Shown one piece after another: positions 9,595-18,244 of a DNA stretch of 64,000 nt. Positions within the stretch are counted from its first letter, which is position 1. Each line of letters starts with the position of its first letter. The position numbers were made by a program, and so were the translations under genes. The stretch is from Sideroxydans sp. (GTDB lineage Bacteria; Pseudomonadota; Gammaproteobacteria; Burkholderiales; Gallionellaceae), in assembly GCA_016124455.1 (NCBI GenBank), contig WGNQ01000006.1, positions 48,490-112,489 on the forward strand, in the 5' to 3' direction. The notes below the pieces were generated by a model that searched no databases, was not told where the DNA came from, and was given only the letters and a program-made list of their open reading frames with translations.

Positions 9595-10389
9595 CTATAA
9601 CACTTTCAACAGCAGCTTCGTCGCCAGTATCAGCAGCAGCACGGCAAACAGCTTGCGCAGCAATCCCACTTTCATGCGATGTGCGGCCTTTGCTCCCAGC
9701 GGTGCAGTGACCAGGCTGGCCAGTGCGACCCACAGCAGCGCGGGCAGATAAACGAAGCCCAGGTTTGGGGACGGCAGTGAGTGAGTGCTCATGCCGGTGA
9801 CGATGTAGCCGATGCTGCCGCCCACTGCGACCGGAAAACCGACCGCGGCCGAGGTGCCGATCGCGTTGCGCAGCGACAGGTTGCACCAGACCAGGAACGG
9901 CACGACCACGGTGCCGCCACCGATCGAGACCAGGCTGCTGATCCAGCCGGTGAAGGTGCCGACGGCGCTCATGCCGGCGATGCCCGGCAACTGGCGTGAC
10001 GGCTTGGGGCGCACGTCGAGCAGGATCTGTGCGGCGGCGAAGTAGACGAACAGCGCGAAGAAAATACCCAGGCCCAGTGGCGAGATCGCTGCGGCGGACA
10101 GTGCGCCCAGCGCGGCACCGAGCAGGATGCCGGGAGTGATGCCGCGCACCACTTGCCAGTTTACTGCGCCATGCTGATGGTGTTTGCGCGCACTGGCGAT
10201 CGAGGTGAACAGGATGGTGGCCATCGAAGTGCCGAGCGCCATGTGCATCAAGTGTGTGGCAGGAAAGTGCTGGGCGTCGAACAGCAACAGCAGCATGGGT
10301 ACCAGCACCAGGCCGCCGCCGACACCGAACAGCCCGGCGAGGAAGCCCGTGATGGCGCCCAGCAGCAAATAGGCGAGCGCCCACTCCAT
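9595..10389 (-). CDS. TSUP (TauE/SafE) family membrane exporter
   Basis: A 264-residue membrane protein with about eight hydrophobic helices. It shows the internal duplication of TauE/SafE proteins: GFLAGLFGVGGGLVLVPML in the first half and GWISSLVSIGGGTVVVPFL in the second. Family members export sulfite, sulfoacetate or related organosulfur anions; the substrate here is not visible. The start at 10389 (MEWALAYLLLG) is preferred to longer frames because it sits 1 bp after the EVE-domain gene and begins just before helix 1. The two genes probably share a transcript. Confidence 0.86.
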   Translation of the reverse strand: MEWALAYLLLGAITGFLAGLFGVGGGLVLVPMLLLLFDAQHFPATHLMHMALGTSMATILFTSIASARKHHQHGAVNWQVVRGITPGILLGAALGALSAAAISPLGLGIFFALFVYFAAAQILLDVRPKPSRQLPGIAGMSAVGTFTGWISSLVSIGGGTVVVPFLVWCNLSLRNAIGTSAAVGFPVAVGGSIGYIVTGMSTHSLPSPNLGFVYLPALLWVALASLVTAPLGAKAAHRMKVGLLRKLFAVLLLILATKLLLKVL

Positions 10390-10390
10390 C

Positions 10391-10855
10391 TCAGTTGTGG
10401 GCCAGCCTGGTGGTGATGAATTTCCACTCGGCAGGATCAAGCGGAGTGATCGACAGGCGATTGCCGCGTTGCAGGGTACGCATGTGCTCTAGCTCGGGGT
10501 GGCTGCGCAATTCGGCCAGTGGGATCAGGTCGATTCTCCTGACCAGCTGTACGTCGACGTTGAACCAGCGCGGTGTTTCCTGCGTGGCTTTGGGGTCGAA
10601 ATATTTGCTGTCGCGCTTGAACTGGGTGGCATCGGGATACGCGGTGCTGCTCACGCGCGCGATGCCGGCGATGCCGGGTTCCTTGCAGTTGGAGTGGTAG
10701 AACAGCACGCCATCGCCGACCTGCATCTGGTCGCGCATGAAATTGCGGGCCTGGTAGTTGCGCACGCCGTACCAGGCAACAGTCTGGTTGGGCAGCGCGG
10801 CCAGATCGTCGATGCTGACGTCGGCGGGTTCGGATTTCATCAGCCAGTAACGCAT
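10391..10855 (-). CDS. EVE-domain protein (thymocyte nuclear protein 1 family)
   Basis: A 154-residue single-domain protein that opens with the EVE hallmark MRYWLMKSEPADVSIDDL. It continues through WYGVRNYQARNFMRDQMQVGD and FYHSNCKEPGIAGIARV. EVE domains fold like PUA/YTH domains and are thought to read modified bases in nucleic acid. Stand-alone bacterial members next to zapA and 6S RNA are common in Betaproteobacteria, but their role is not settled. It is followed by the TSUP gene with 1 bp spacing. Confidence 0.88.
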   Translation of the reverse strand: MRYWLMKSEPADVSIDDLAALPNQTVAWYGVRNYQARNFMRDQMQVGDGVLFYHSNCKEPGIAGIARVSSTAYPDATQFKRDSKYFDPKATQETPRWFNVDVQLVRRIDLIPLAELRSHPELEHMRTLQRGNRLSITPLDPAEWKFITTRLAHN

Positions 10856-10880
10856 GGTGAGAGTCTTTGGAAATTTGGCA

Positions 10881-10908
10881 GAAAAAATAATGCGGCTTGC
10901 GCCGCATT
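10881..10908 (-). terminator. Rho-independent terminator downstream of 6S RNA
   Basis: An 8-bp GC-rich stem (10889-10896 with 10901-10908) with a four-base loop, followed on the minus strand by a T run (10881-10887). It ends the 6S RNA transcript just before the EVE gene. Confidence 0.85.
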
Positions 10909-10916
10909 AAAAATAA

Positions 10917-11101
10917 AAGTCCCCCACCTGTGCCGTTTTGGTTCAGCATCTTGAACCTGAAGTTCAAGAAGGCCATTCGCCAGTCGCATCAGGTACATCC
11001 GCAAAGGGACGCGCACAACAGCAACATTCGGGTCACGACCGTACGCAATGCGTATTGGTTCTAAGAGTATATGAACCTTGCGAACACCGCAGGGGACAAC
11101 T
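10917..11101 (-). ncRNA. ssrS: 6S RNA, regulator of sigma70 RNA polymerase
   Basis: About 185 nt downstream of zapA on the same strand, the classical position. The closing stem pairs GTCCCC near 11092-11097 with GGGGAC near 10919-10924. On the minus strand it contains the conserved TGTTCGCAAG segment and the CTTGAAC...GGTTCAAG hairpin seen in E. coli 6S RNA. A large central bubble, which mimics an open promoter for sigma70 polymerase, fits between these arms. Ends are estimated from the closing stem; the intrinsic terminator at 10881-10908 gives the 3' side. No convincing protein is encoded here. Confidence 0.88.
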
Positions 11102-11113
11102 CCTGACAACCAT

Positions 11114-11428
11114 CTAGAACAACTCGTCCTGTTCGGCGAGCGTTGTGTCGATGACTGTCTCCATGGCATTCATTCTACGCTTAAACTCGGCCAAGTCAAA
11201 ACCGCCGCCAAGGCGCATGGTCAGTAGTTCGTGGGCAATGTTGAGGGCAGCCATGATGGCGATGCGTTCGACTGATGCGACTTTGCCGCTATCGCGAATC
11301 TCGCGCATCTTCTTGTCGAGATAGGCGACCGCATCGAGCAATTCCGCCCGCTCGTCTTCCGGACAGGCAACGCGCAGGTCGCGATCCAGGATCTTGATAT
11401 CCAGTGTTTTGACTTTATCGTTGCTCAT
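11114..11428 (-). CDS. zapA: Cell division protein ZapA
   Basis: A 104-residue FtsZ-ring stabiliser. The N-terminal beta domain (LDIKILDRDLRVACPEDERAEL) and the C-terminal coiled coil (from about residue 35, KVASVERIAIMAALNIAHELL) match ZapA in order and length. It overlaps the upstream zapB-like gene by 4 bp and is followed by 6S RNA, the usual zapA-ssrS arrangement. Confidence 0.95.
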   Translation of the reverse strand: MSNDKVKTLDIKILDRDLRVACPEDERAELLDAVAYLDKKMREIRDSGKVASVERIAIMAALNIAHELLTMRLGGGFDLAEFKRRMNAMETVIDTTLAEQDELF

Positions 11429-11622
11429 GCGTCTTCGGGTAATTGTGCAAGCAGTTTTTCCAGCCGGGCCTTGGCGTGGTCAATTTTGTCGCTGCACTGG
11501 CGCTGGTGGCTCTGGCTGTCCGCCAGTGCTTGCCGCAATTCGTGGTTCTCCGCGCGCAAGCGCTGGCTCAACTGCACGAGCTGCGCCAGTTTATGTTCCA
11601 AAGTGTCGAATTCGCTTTTCAC
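11425..11622 (-). CDS. ZapB-like small coiled-coil protein (TIGR02449-type)
   Basis: About 65 residues, almost entirely coiled coil with leucine heptads (LEHKLAQLVQLSQRLRAENHELRQAL), directly upstream of zapA. This matches the short proteins paired with ZapA in many Beta- and Gammaproteobacteria, thought to take part in Z-ring assembly. All possible starts are non-ATG: GTG 11622, TTG 11628 and TTG 11658. GTG 11622 gives the family-typical N-terminus MKSEFDTLE. The ATGA overlap with zapA suggests coupling. Confidence 0.8.
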   Translation of the reverse strand: MKSEFDTLEHKLAQLVQLSQRLRAENHELRQALADSQSHQRQCSDKIDHAKARLEKLLAQLPEDA

Positions 11623-11732
11623 TTTCAAACTATAGTTCAGAAAAACCTGATGAGTCAAACGGTAACGAGAATTTCTGAAAGTTGTTTGCGATGAAGGGTG
11701 GCTGGCCGCATAGTTTGTTACAATAGCGGCGC

Positions 11733-11910
11733 TTCAAGGTGCCGGGCAAATTATTTGCCCGGTTAAACGGGAAACAGGTGCGAAACCTGTGCTGCCCCCG
11801 CAACGGTAAGCAGGTGCGGGCGTGTCATCAAGCCACTGTGAGTGATCATGGGAAGGCGATGCGCCCCGATCTTTCGGATCAACCCTGCGAGCCCGGATAC
11901 CGGCCTTGGC
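11733..11910 (+). promoter_or_regulatory. Cobalamin (adenosylcobalamin-type) riboswitch upstream of btuB
   Basis: The leader carries the core in order: AAACGGGAAACAGGTGCGAA, the CTGCCCCCGCAACGGTAA B12 box region, GCCACTG, GGGAAGGCG, and the closing GCGAGCCCGGATACCGGCC segment. These are the diagnostic conserved stretches of the cobalamin riboswitch. A further 190 nt of leader follows before btuB. It includes a hairpin (ATTCCAACG...CGTTTGGAAT, about 12056-12080) right in front of the ribosome-binding site, a candidate expression platform. A -10-like TACAAT lies at 11719-11724. Confidence 0.95.
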
Positions 11911-12096
11911 GCGGGATTGTTGAATGGCCGGCTGGCCGCTCAGCAGTCCACAGGTCGGGAAATGCTGCGGGCGGCGCATGGACGGCAGGCAAATGCGCCG
12001 TGATGGCGTCCGCCTTCCGTTTCTGTCACCCTCCGCGGTATTTCCTGTGTTTGAACATTCCAACGGGGACGTTTGGAATTCGCTCAGGAAAATCTC

Positions 12097-13974
12097 ATGA
12101 AACATACCAGGTTGTTTGCCGCCATTTTATGTGCGGCGCCCCCATTCGCCTACGCGGCAACAGGCGATACATCCGATGAAATTGTAGTGACCGCCACACG
12201 CATCGCACAACCCTTGAACCAGACGCTGGCGCATACCTCGGTGATCAGCCGGCAGGACATCAGGAATGCGCAGGCCGTGGACGTGCCGTCCGTGCTGAGG
12301 GATCTGGCCGGCGTCGAGTTTTACCAGTCCGGAGGTATTGGCAAGCAAAGCAGCCTGTTCCTGCGCGGCGCCAATTCCAGCCATGTGCTGATCCTGCTGG
12401 ACGGGGTGCGTATCAATTCCGCGACGACAGGCAGCACGGAACTCGATCAGCTGATGCTGGACCAGGTCGAACGTATCGAGGTGGTGCGCGGCAATGCCAG
12501 CAGCCTGTATGGTTCCGAGGCCATCGGCGGTGTTATCCAGATTTTTACCCGGCATGGCGGGGGCGCGCCCTGTTTCAATGCCAGCGCAGGTATTGGCACG
12601 CATAATACCCGGCATGTCTCCGCAGGGTTCAGCGGGCAGAGCGGTGATGCAGACTTCAGTGTGCAGGCTTCACATTACAAGACTGCCGGCGTGTCGGCCA
12701 TCAAGCCCAGCATCGTACCCACGGTGAACCCGGATCGGGACGGCTACGACAACACCAGCTTGTCGGCCAGCCTGCATTACGCACTGGATATGGACAACGG
12801 CCTGGCGGTTTCCCTGCTCGACAGCCAGGGTAGCAGCCAGAACGACAATTCCTTTGGCCTGCCCACCGATGTGAACACCAGTAAATCGCATATCCAGAAA
12901 TTGTCGCTGCTGTCGGACAACCGGATCAACGCAACATGGCACAGCAAGCTGCAACTGGCGCAAGGCGTGGACGATACCCGGAATTTTCTGAATGGGATGC
13001 CCGATATAGCGCTGGGCGCGCTGTTCAAGACAGTCAACAACCAGGTGACCTGGCAGAATGCGTTGCAGTTCGATGAAAACAGCATCTTGAACCTTGGTGC
13101 GGAAGGTCTTACGCAGCAGGTGGCAAGCGACACTGCCTATACCCGCAACAAGCGTACTGCGCACAGCCTGTTCGCCGGCTATACCGGAAACTTTGGCGCG
13201 CATCAGCTGCAGGCCAACCTGCGCGAGGATCGCTATTCCGATTTTGGTGTGGCGGATACCGGATTGCTGGGCTACGGTTATGCCATCAACGAGAAGTGGC
13301 GTGCCACGGCTGTGGCAAGTACTGCATTCAAGGCGCCAACGTTGAATGACTTGTACTACCCCCTGATAAATTATGGCACTTTCGGCGGAGTGACCTATTC
13401 ATACCAGGGCAATCCGAATCTGAAGCCCGAGCGTTCGCGCAATGCAGAGCTGGGCATGCACTATACGGCCGGCGGACAGCAGGTGGATGTTGCATATTTC
13501 GACAGTCGCATCCGAGACCTGATTGCCAGCAACGGTTTGGCCGCAGGATCGGTAATCAACCTGAGCCAGGCACGCAACGAAGGCTGGGAATTCAGTTATG
13601 ACGGACAGTTCGGCGATACCGGCGTCAAGGCGGCATTGACGTTGCAGAATCCGCGTGATGGCCAGACCGGCCAGTTGCTGGTGCGTCGTGCCAGGTCGTA
13701 TGGCAGCATCGGGATAACGCAGCGACTGGGACTCTGGAAGGTCGGTGGAGAGTGCCAGTTCAGCGGCCCGCGTGTGGATTACGATATCAACACCTTTGCG
13801 CGTACCACGCTGTCCGGATACCAGGTGGTCAACCTGACTGCGAACTATGCGCTCGACAAGCATCTCAACCTGTCGCTGCGTGCCGACAATGTGTTCAACA
13901 GGGACTACATGCTGGCCCATGGTTATAACACTCTGGGGCGCACCGTGTTCGTTGCCGTGAACTATCAGCAATAA
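12097..13974 (+). CDS. btuB: TonB-dependent vitamin B12 outer-membrane receptor
   Basis: A 625-residue receptor. It has a signal peptide (about residues 1-20), a TonB box DEIVVTATR just after it, a plug domain with FLRGANSSHVLILLDGVRIN and IEVVRGNASSLYGSEAIGGVI, and a beta barrel ending in an aromatic-rich strand (RTVFVAVNYQQ). Length and the upstream cobalamin riboswitch both point to BtuB. The ATG at 12097 follows an AGGA site. Cobalamin import at the inner membrane (btuCDF) is not encoded in this window. Confidence 0.94.
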   Translation: MKHTRLFAAILCAAPPFAYAATGDTSDEIVVTATRIAQPLNQTLAHTSVISRQDIRNAQAVDVPSVLRDLAGVEFYQSGGIGKQSSLFLRGANSSHVLILLDGVRINSATTGSTELDQLMLDQVERIEVVRGNASSLYGSEAIGGVIQIFTRHGGGAPCFNASAGIGTHNTRHVSAGFSGQSGDADFSVQASHYKTAGVSAIKPSIVPTVNPDRDGYDNTSLSASLHYALDMDNGLAVSLLDSQGSSQNDNSFGLPTDVNTSKSHIQKLSLLSDNRINATWHSKLQLAQGVDDTRNFLNGMPDIALGALFKTVNNQVTWQNALQFDENSILNLGAEGLTQQVASDTAYTRNKRTAHSLFAGYTGNFGAHQLQANLREDRYSDFGVADTGLLGYGYAINEKWRATAVASTAFKAPTLNDLYYPLINYGTFGGVTYSYQGNPNLKPERSRNAELGMHYTAGGQQVDVAYFDSRIRDLIASNGLAAGSVINLSQARNEGWEFSYDGQFGDTGVKAALTLQNPRDGQTGQLLVRRARSYGSIGITQRLGLWKVGGECQFSGPRVDYDINTFARTTLSGYQVVNLTANYALDKHLNLSLRADNVFNRDYMLAHGYNTLGRTVFVAVNYQQ

Positions 13975-13998
13975 GCGCCAGAATCGGCGTAAAACAAG

Positions 13999-14024
13999 AG
14001 GCGGCAGCGATGCCGCCTTTTTGT
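13999..14024 (+). terminator. Rho-independent terminator after btuB
   Basis: An 8-bp GC-rich stem (13999-14006 with 14011-14018), GCGA loop and a run of T. Confidence 0.9.
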
Positions 14025-14055
14025 TTCCGGTAGGATTTCTGCTAGAGTGCGCGCC

Positions 14056-15816
14056 ATGGATATGACTAGTTCCCAGCTTTATCTGCGTCTGTTAGGTTAC
14101 GTCAAACGTTACTGGCGCGTATTTGCGGCATCGATAGGCGGCATGATGGTGGCGGCAGCGACCGAGCCGTTGATCCCGGCCCTGCTCAAGCCGATGCTGG
14201 ACGGGACATTCGTGCACAAGGACCAGACGGTCATCGATCTGGCACCGATCTTTATCTTGGGGATTTTTTTCGTGCGTGGCGTGTCGACTTTCATTGCGAC
14301 CTACGCCATCAACTGGGTCGGCAACAAGGTGGTCATGGATCTGCGCGACGAAATGTTCCGCAAGCTGATTTCCCTGCCGACGAATTTTTACGACGACCAT
14401 GCTACCGGCAACCTGATTTCCAAGCTGACTTTCGATGTCACGCAGGTAACCGCCGCCGCGACCAATGTGGTTACCATTTCCATCCGCGATTCCATCATCA
14501 TCGCCGGTTTGCTGGGCTGGCTGCTTTACCTTAACTGGAAACTGACGCTGCTTACGCTGGTGATGGCGCCGGTGATCGCGCTCATTATCCGTACCGTCAA
14601 CCGCCGCCTGCGCACCGCCAGTCGTGATTCGCAGCGCGCGATGGGTGACATCACGCAGGTGATAGAGGAAAGTGTTACCGCACACAAGGTGGTGAAGCTG
14701 TTCGGCGGACAGCAGTATGAGAGCGGGCGCTTCAACGAGCAGGCCAATTGGGTGCGTCGCCATACCATGAAGCAGGCCGCGGCCGCCGCAGCCAACGTGC
14801 CCATCGTGCAGATGGTGGCGGCGCTGGCGCTGGCCGTTATCGTCTATCTGGCGACGGCACAATCGAAAGCGGATGAAACCACGGTAGGCGGTTTTCTTTC
14901 CTTCATCGCCGCGATGCTGATGCTGACTGCGCCACTCAAGCGCCTGACCAGCGTCAGCGAGTTCCTGCAACGCGGGCTGGCCGCATCGGAAAGCGTATTT
15001 GAGCTGATCGATACCCCCGGCGAGGTGGATGGTGGCAGTACCGTAATCGGGCGCGCTGCCGGCAAGCTCACGTTCGAGCATGTGACCTTTGCTTACCAGG
15101 CGGATGGCCGGAATGCGCTGCACGACATCGACCTTGATATCCCCGCCGGGCAGACCGTGGCACTGGTCGGCGCCTCCGGCAGTGGTAAAAGCACGCTGGC
15201 CAATCTGGTGCCGCGGTTCTATTTGCCGAGCAGCGGGCGTATCACGCTGGATGGCCATGACCTGGCCGACCTGACGCTGGACAGCCTGCGTACCAATATC
15301 GCACTGGTCAGCCAGGAGGTGGTGCTGTTCAACGACACGGTTGCCGCGAATATTGCCTATGGCCAGATGCGCGCAGTACCGGAGGCGGAAATTATCGCTG
15401 CAGCCGAGGCGGCGCATGCGCTGGAATTCATCCGCGACATGCCGCAGGGCATGAATACACTGATCGGCGAGAAAGGGGTGCGCCTGTCCGGTGGGCAGCG
15501 TCAGCGCATCGCCATCGCGCGTGCCATCCTGAAGAATGCGCCGCTGCTGATTCTGGACGAGGCAACTTCGGCGCTGGACAGCGAATCCGAGCGCCATGTG
15601 CAGGCCGCGCTGGAGACGCTGATGCAGGGGCGCACCACGCTGGTCATTGCGCACCGCCTGTCCACCATTGAAAAGGCAGACCGTATTGTCGTGCTGCAGA
15701 AGGGGCGTATCGTCGAGACCGGTACGCATGCCGAATTACTGGCGCAGGGCGGCGTGTATGCCCAGTTGCACCGTATCCAGTTTGAATGGAACGAGACGGT
15801 CAGCGAGAATGGTTGA
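14056..15816 (+). CDS. msbA: Lipid A export permease/ATP-binding protein
   Basis: A half-size ABC exporter of 586 residues: six N-terminal membrane helices (about residues 15-310) then an ATPase domain. Walker A is VGASGSGKST, the signature LSGGQRQRIAIARAIL, Walker B LLILDEATSALD and the H-loop in VIAHRLST. The order and length match MsbA, which flips core-lipid A to the outer leaflet of the inner membrane. GTG 14047 and ATG 14062 are alternative starts. It appears monocistronic after the btuB terminator. Confidence 0.92.
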   Translation: MDMTSSQLYLRLLGYVKRYWRVFAASIGGMMVAAATEPLIPALLKPMLDGTFVHKDQTVIDLAPIFILGIFFVRGVSTFIATYAINWVGNKVVMDLRDEMFRKLISLPTNFYDDHATGNLISKLTFDVTQVTAAATNVVTISIRDSIIIAGLLGWLLYLNWKLTLLTLVMAPVIALIIRTVNRRLRTASRDSQRAMGDITQVIEESVTAHKVVKLFGGQQYESGRFNEQANWVRRHTMKQAAAAAANVPIVQMVAALALAVIVYLATAQSKADETTVGGFLSFIAAMLMLTAPLKRLTSVSEFLQRGLAASESVFELIDTPGEVDGGSTVIGRAAGKLTFEHVTFAYQADGRNALHDIDLDIPAGQTVALVGASGSGKSTLANLVPRFYLPSSGRITLDGHDLADLTLDSLRTNIALVSQEVVLFNDTVAANIAYGQMRAVPEAEIIAAAEAAHALEFIRDMPQGMNTLIGEKGVRLSGGQRQRIAIARAILKNAPLLILDEATSALDSESERHVQAALETLMQGRTTLVIAHRLSTIEKADRIVVLQKGRIVETGTHAELLAQGGVYAQLHRIQFEWNETVSENG

Positions 15817-15904
15817 ACACTATATTCCCCGTCAAGGTTGACAGTCGAGTGTCCGCTGGTTAAATTGCATAGTTCAGTAATTCACTCAACATAAGGAGCA
15901 AACC

Positions 15905-16507
15905 ATGGCTGTTCTCGTCGGTAAAGACGCACCCGATTTCAATGCTGTTGCCGTAATGGGCAATAACGATATCAATGAAAACTTCAATCTGAAAAAGCAG
16001 ATCAACGGCAAGTACGCCGTGGTTTTCTTCTATCCGCTGGACTTTACGTTCGTCTGTCCCTCTGAAATCATTGCGTTCGACCACCGCCTGGACGAATTCA
16101 AGAAGCGCAATGTGGAAGTGATCGGCGTATCCATCGACTCTCATTTCACCCACCTGGCCTGGAAGAATACGCCGGTGGACAAAGGCGGCATCGGCCAGGT
16201 GCGCTACCCGCTGGTGGCAGACATCAAGCATGAAGTCTGCAAGGCCTACGACGTTGAGGCCGACGGTGGCGTGGCTTATCGCGGTTCGTTCCTGATCGAC
16301 CGTGCCGGCGTAGTGCGTCACCAGGTGGTGAACGATCTGCCGCTGGGCCGCAATATCGACGAGATGCTGCGTATGGTTGATTCCCTGCAGTTCACCGAAG
16401 AGCATGGCGAAGTCTGCCCGGCCGGGTGGAGCAAGGGCAAGGCAGGCATGAATGCTTCGCCGGATGGTGTGGCAAGCTATCTTGCCAGCCACGCCAAGGA
16501 ACTGTAA
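15905..16507 (+). CDS. 2-Cys peroxiredoxin (AhpC/Prx1 type)
   Basis: A 200-residue typical 2-Cys peroxiredoxin. The peroxidatic Cys51 lies in DFTFVCPSE and the resolving Cys171 in GEVCPAGW. The C-terminal tail that locks the decamer is present. It reduces peroxides in the cytoplasm. No ahpF-like reductase is adjacent, so the electron donor (thioredoxin or another) is unknown. The ATG follows AAGGAGCAAACC. A strong terminator follows. Confidence 0.94.
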   Translation: MAVLVGKDAPDFNAVAVMGNNDINENFNLKKQINGKYAVVFFYPLDFTFVCPSEIIAFDHRLDEFKKRNVEVIGVSIDSHFTHLAWKNTPVDKGGIGQVRYPLVADIKHEVCKAYDVEADGGVAYRGSFLIDRAGVVRHQVVNDLPLGRNIDEMLRMVDSLQFTEEHGEVCPAGWSKGKAGMNASPDGVASYLASHAKEL

Positions 16508-16523
16508 TTCTGTGATGTTCCGG

Positions 16524-16556
16524 ACAAGGGCTCCTGCGGGAGCCCTTGTTGTTTTC
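16524..16556 (+). terminator. Rho-independent terminator after peroxiredoxin gene
   Basis: A perfect 11-bp stem (16524-16534 with 16539-16549), TGCG loop and TTGTTTT tail. Confidence 0.92.
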
Positions 16557-16630
16557 ACGGGATATTTTCCACTGCGCAGGCGGCGTGACATACATTACAA
16601 TCGCCGTTATTTTTTACGGTTGCCTGAGTC

Positions 16631-18151
16631 ATGTTGATCTCGTTCGTCATTCTGTATCTGCTGGTTTCGGTCGGCATCGGCTTGTATGCCTCGACCCGTG
16701 TCCACAATGCCAAGGATTTCGTCGTGGCGGGGCGCAATCTGCCATTGCCGGTGGTTACAGCCACGGTGTTTGCCACCTGGTTCGGTGCCGAGACCGTGCT
16801 CGGTATTTCCGCAACCTTTGTGCAGGAGGGGCTGGGCGGTGTGGTGGCCGATCCGTTTGGCGCTTCGCTGTGCCTGATCATTGCCGGCCTGTTCTTCGCG
16901 CCGCGGCTGTACCGCATGAACCTGCTGACCATCGGCGATTACTACCGGGTGCGCTACAATCGCGGGGTCGAGCTGGTGATGTCGTTATGCATCATAATTT
17001 CCTACCTCGGCTGGGTATCGGCACAGGTCACCGCGCTTGGGCTGGTGTTCAACATCATTACCGGCGGTGCGGTAACGCAGGAAGCCGGCATGGTGATCGG
17101 CATTTCCATCGTGCTTGCCTACACCCTGTTCGGCGGCATGTGGTCAGTGGCGCTGCTCGATTTCGTACAGATGACGGTGATCATGGCCGCGCTGCTGCTG
17201 ATCGCGGTGCTGGTCTCGGGCGATGCCGGCGGCGTCGGCCACGTGGTCGGACAGGCAGAGGCTGCGGGCCGGCTGAAGTTTTTCCCGGACGGGGGGGCGG
17301 ATGCATGGATAGCGTTTGTCGGCGCGGGTGTGACCATGATGCTGGGCTCGATTCCGCAGCAGGACGTGTTCCAGCGCATGACCTCGGCGAAGGACGAGAA
17401 GACCTCGGTGCGCGGCTCGGTACTCGGCGGCGTGTTGTATTTCTGCTTTGCCATGATCCCGATGTTCCTGGCCTATGCGGCAACCCTGATCGATCCTGCC
17501 TTTTTCAACGGGTTGGTCAAGAACGATTCGCAGATGGTGCTGCCGCAGCTGATCCTCAAGCATACGCCGCTGGTGGCGCAGGTGCTGTTCTTCGGTGCAC
17601 TGCTGTCGGCCATCATGAGTACGGCCTCGGCCACGCTGCTGGCGCCTTCGGTGATGGTCAGCGAAAACATCCTCAAGCATTTCGTGTCCAGGCATACCAG
17701 CGACCGCCAGCTGCTGCGCAACACGCGGCTGATCCTGCTGGCGTTCGCCGGCGTGGTGTTGTGGTTTGCGCTGCATTCGGAATCAAGCATCTTCCAGATG
17801 GTTGAGGAGGCTTATGAGGTTACGCTGGCGGGTGCGTTTGTGCCGCTTGCATTCGGCCTCTACTGGAAGCGCGCCAACAACCAGGGAGCGGCCGTGTCCA
17901 TCGTGCTCGGCATCAGCTCGTGGTTGCTGATGAAAAATTTTCAGCCCGATAGCGTCTGGCCGCCGCAATTGATAGGCCTGCTGGCGAGTGCGGCCGGCAT
18001 GATCGGGGGTTCACTGCTGCCGAACCGGATGGGCAAGTCGCTGCCGCAGGAATCTGAGCATGCCACGCTGCACCACCATGCTGCCAGCCATACCGGGCAT
18101 GTCGCGGAACATGCGCACAATCCCTCGTCGGAGCAGCATCCCGGAACCTGA
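16631..18151 (+). CDS. Sodium:solute symporter (SSS family)
   Basis: A 506-residue protein with about 13 hydrophobic helices. It shows the SSS opening (ARNAKDF-like VHNAKDFVVAGRNLPLP), ATWFGAETVLGISA, and the family signature near GVTMMLGSIPQQDVFQRM. A His-rich soluble tail (about residues 475-506) follows the last helix. The substrate could be a carboxylic acid, proline or a similar solute; no catabolic neighbour helps. It lies just upstream of phoB, whose Pho box starts 23 bp after this stop. Confidence 0.85.
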   Translation: MLISFVILYLLVSVGIGLYASTRVHNAKDFVVAGRNLPLPVVTATVFATWFGAETVLGISATFVQEGLGGVVADPFGASLCLIIAGLFFAPRLYRMNLLTIGDYYRVRYNRGVELVMSLCIIISYLGWVSAQVTALGLVFNIITGGAVTQEAGMVIGISIVLAYTLFGGMWSVALLDFVQMTVIMAALLLIAVLVSGDAGGVGHVVGQAEAAGRLKFFPDGGADAWIAFVGAGVTMMLGSIPQQDVFQRMTSAKDEKTSVRGSVLGGVLYFCFAMIPMFLAYAATLIDPAFFNGLVKNDSQMVLPQLILKHTPLVAQVLFFGALLSAIMSTASATLLAPSVMVSENILKHFVSRHTSDRQLLRNTRLILLAFAGVVLWFALHSESSIFQMVEEAYEVTLAGAFVPLAFGLYWKRANNQGAAVSIVLGISSWLLMKNFQPDSVWPPQLIGLLASAAGMIGGSLLPNRMGKSLPQESEHATLHHHAASHTGHVAEHAHNPSSEQHPGT

Positions 18152-18173
18152 GCTGGATGGCTTGCTATGCAGG

Positions 18174-18191
18174 CTGTCATGCAACTGTCAC
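18174..18191 (+). promoter_or_regulatory. Pho box upstream of phoB
   Basis: CTGTCATGCAACTGTCAC consists of two 7-bp CTGTCAT/CTGTCAC half-sites in direct repeat, 11 bp apart, as in the PhoB binding consensus. A -10-like CATACC follows at about 18200-18205, the spacing expected when the Pho box replaces the -35. It predicts phosphate-starvation autoregulation of phoBR. Confidence 0.9.
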
Positions 18192-18244
18192 AATTCTTTC
18201 ATACCATCGCAAGCTGGCTGCAACACGAACGACGGAGATTGGGT

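Noticed and set aside
14092..15729. 545-codon open frame antisense to msbA
   Set aside because: MsbA on the plus strand is complete with all ABC motifs. The antisense product has low-complexity His/Gln/Arg composition typical of shadow frames.
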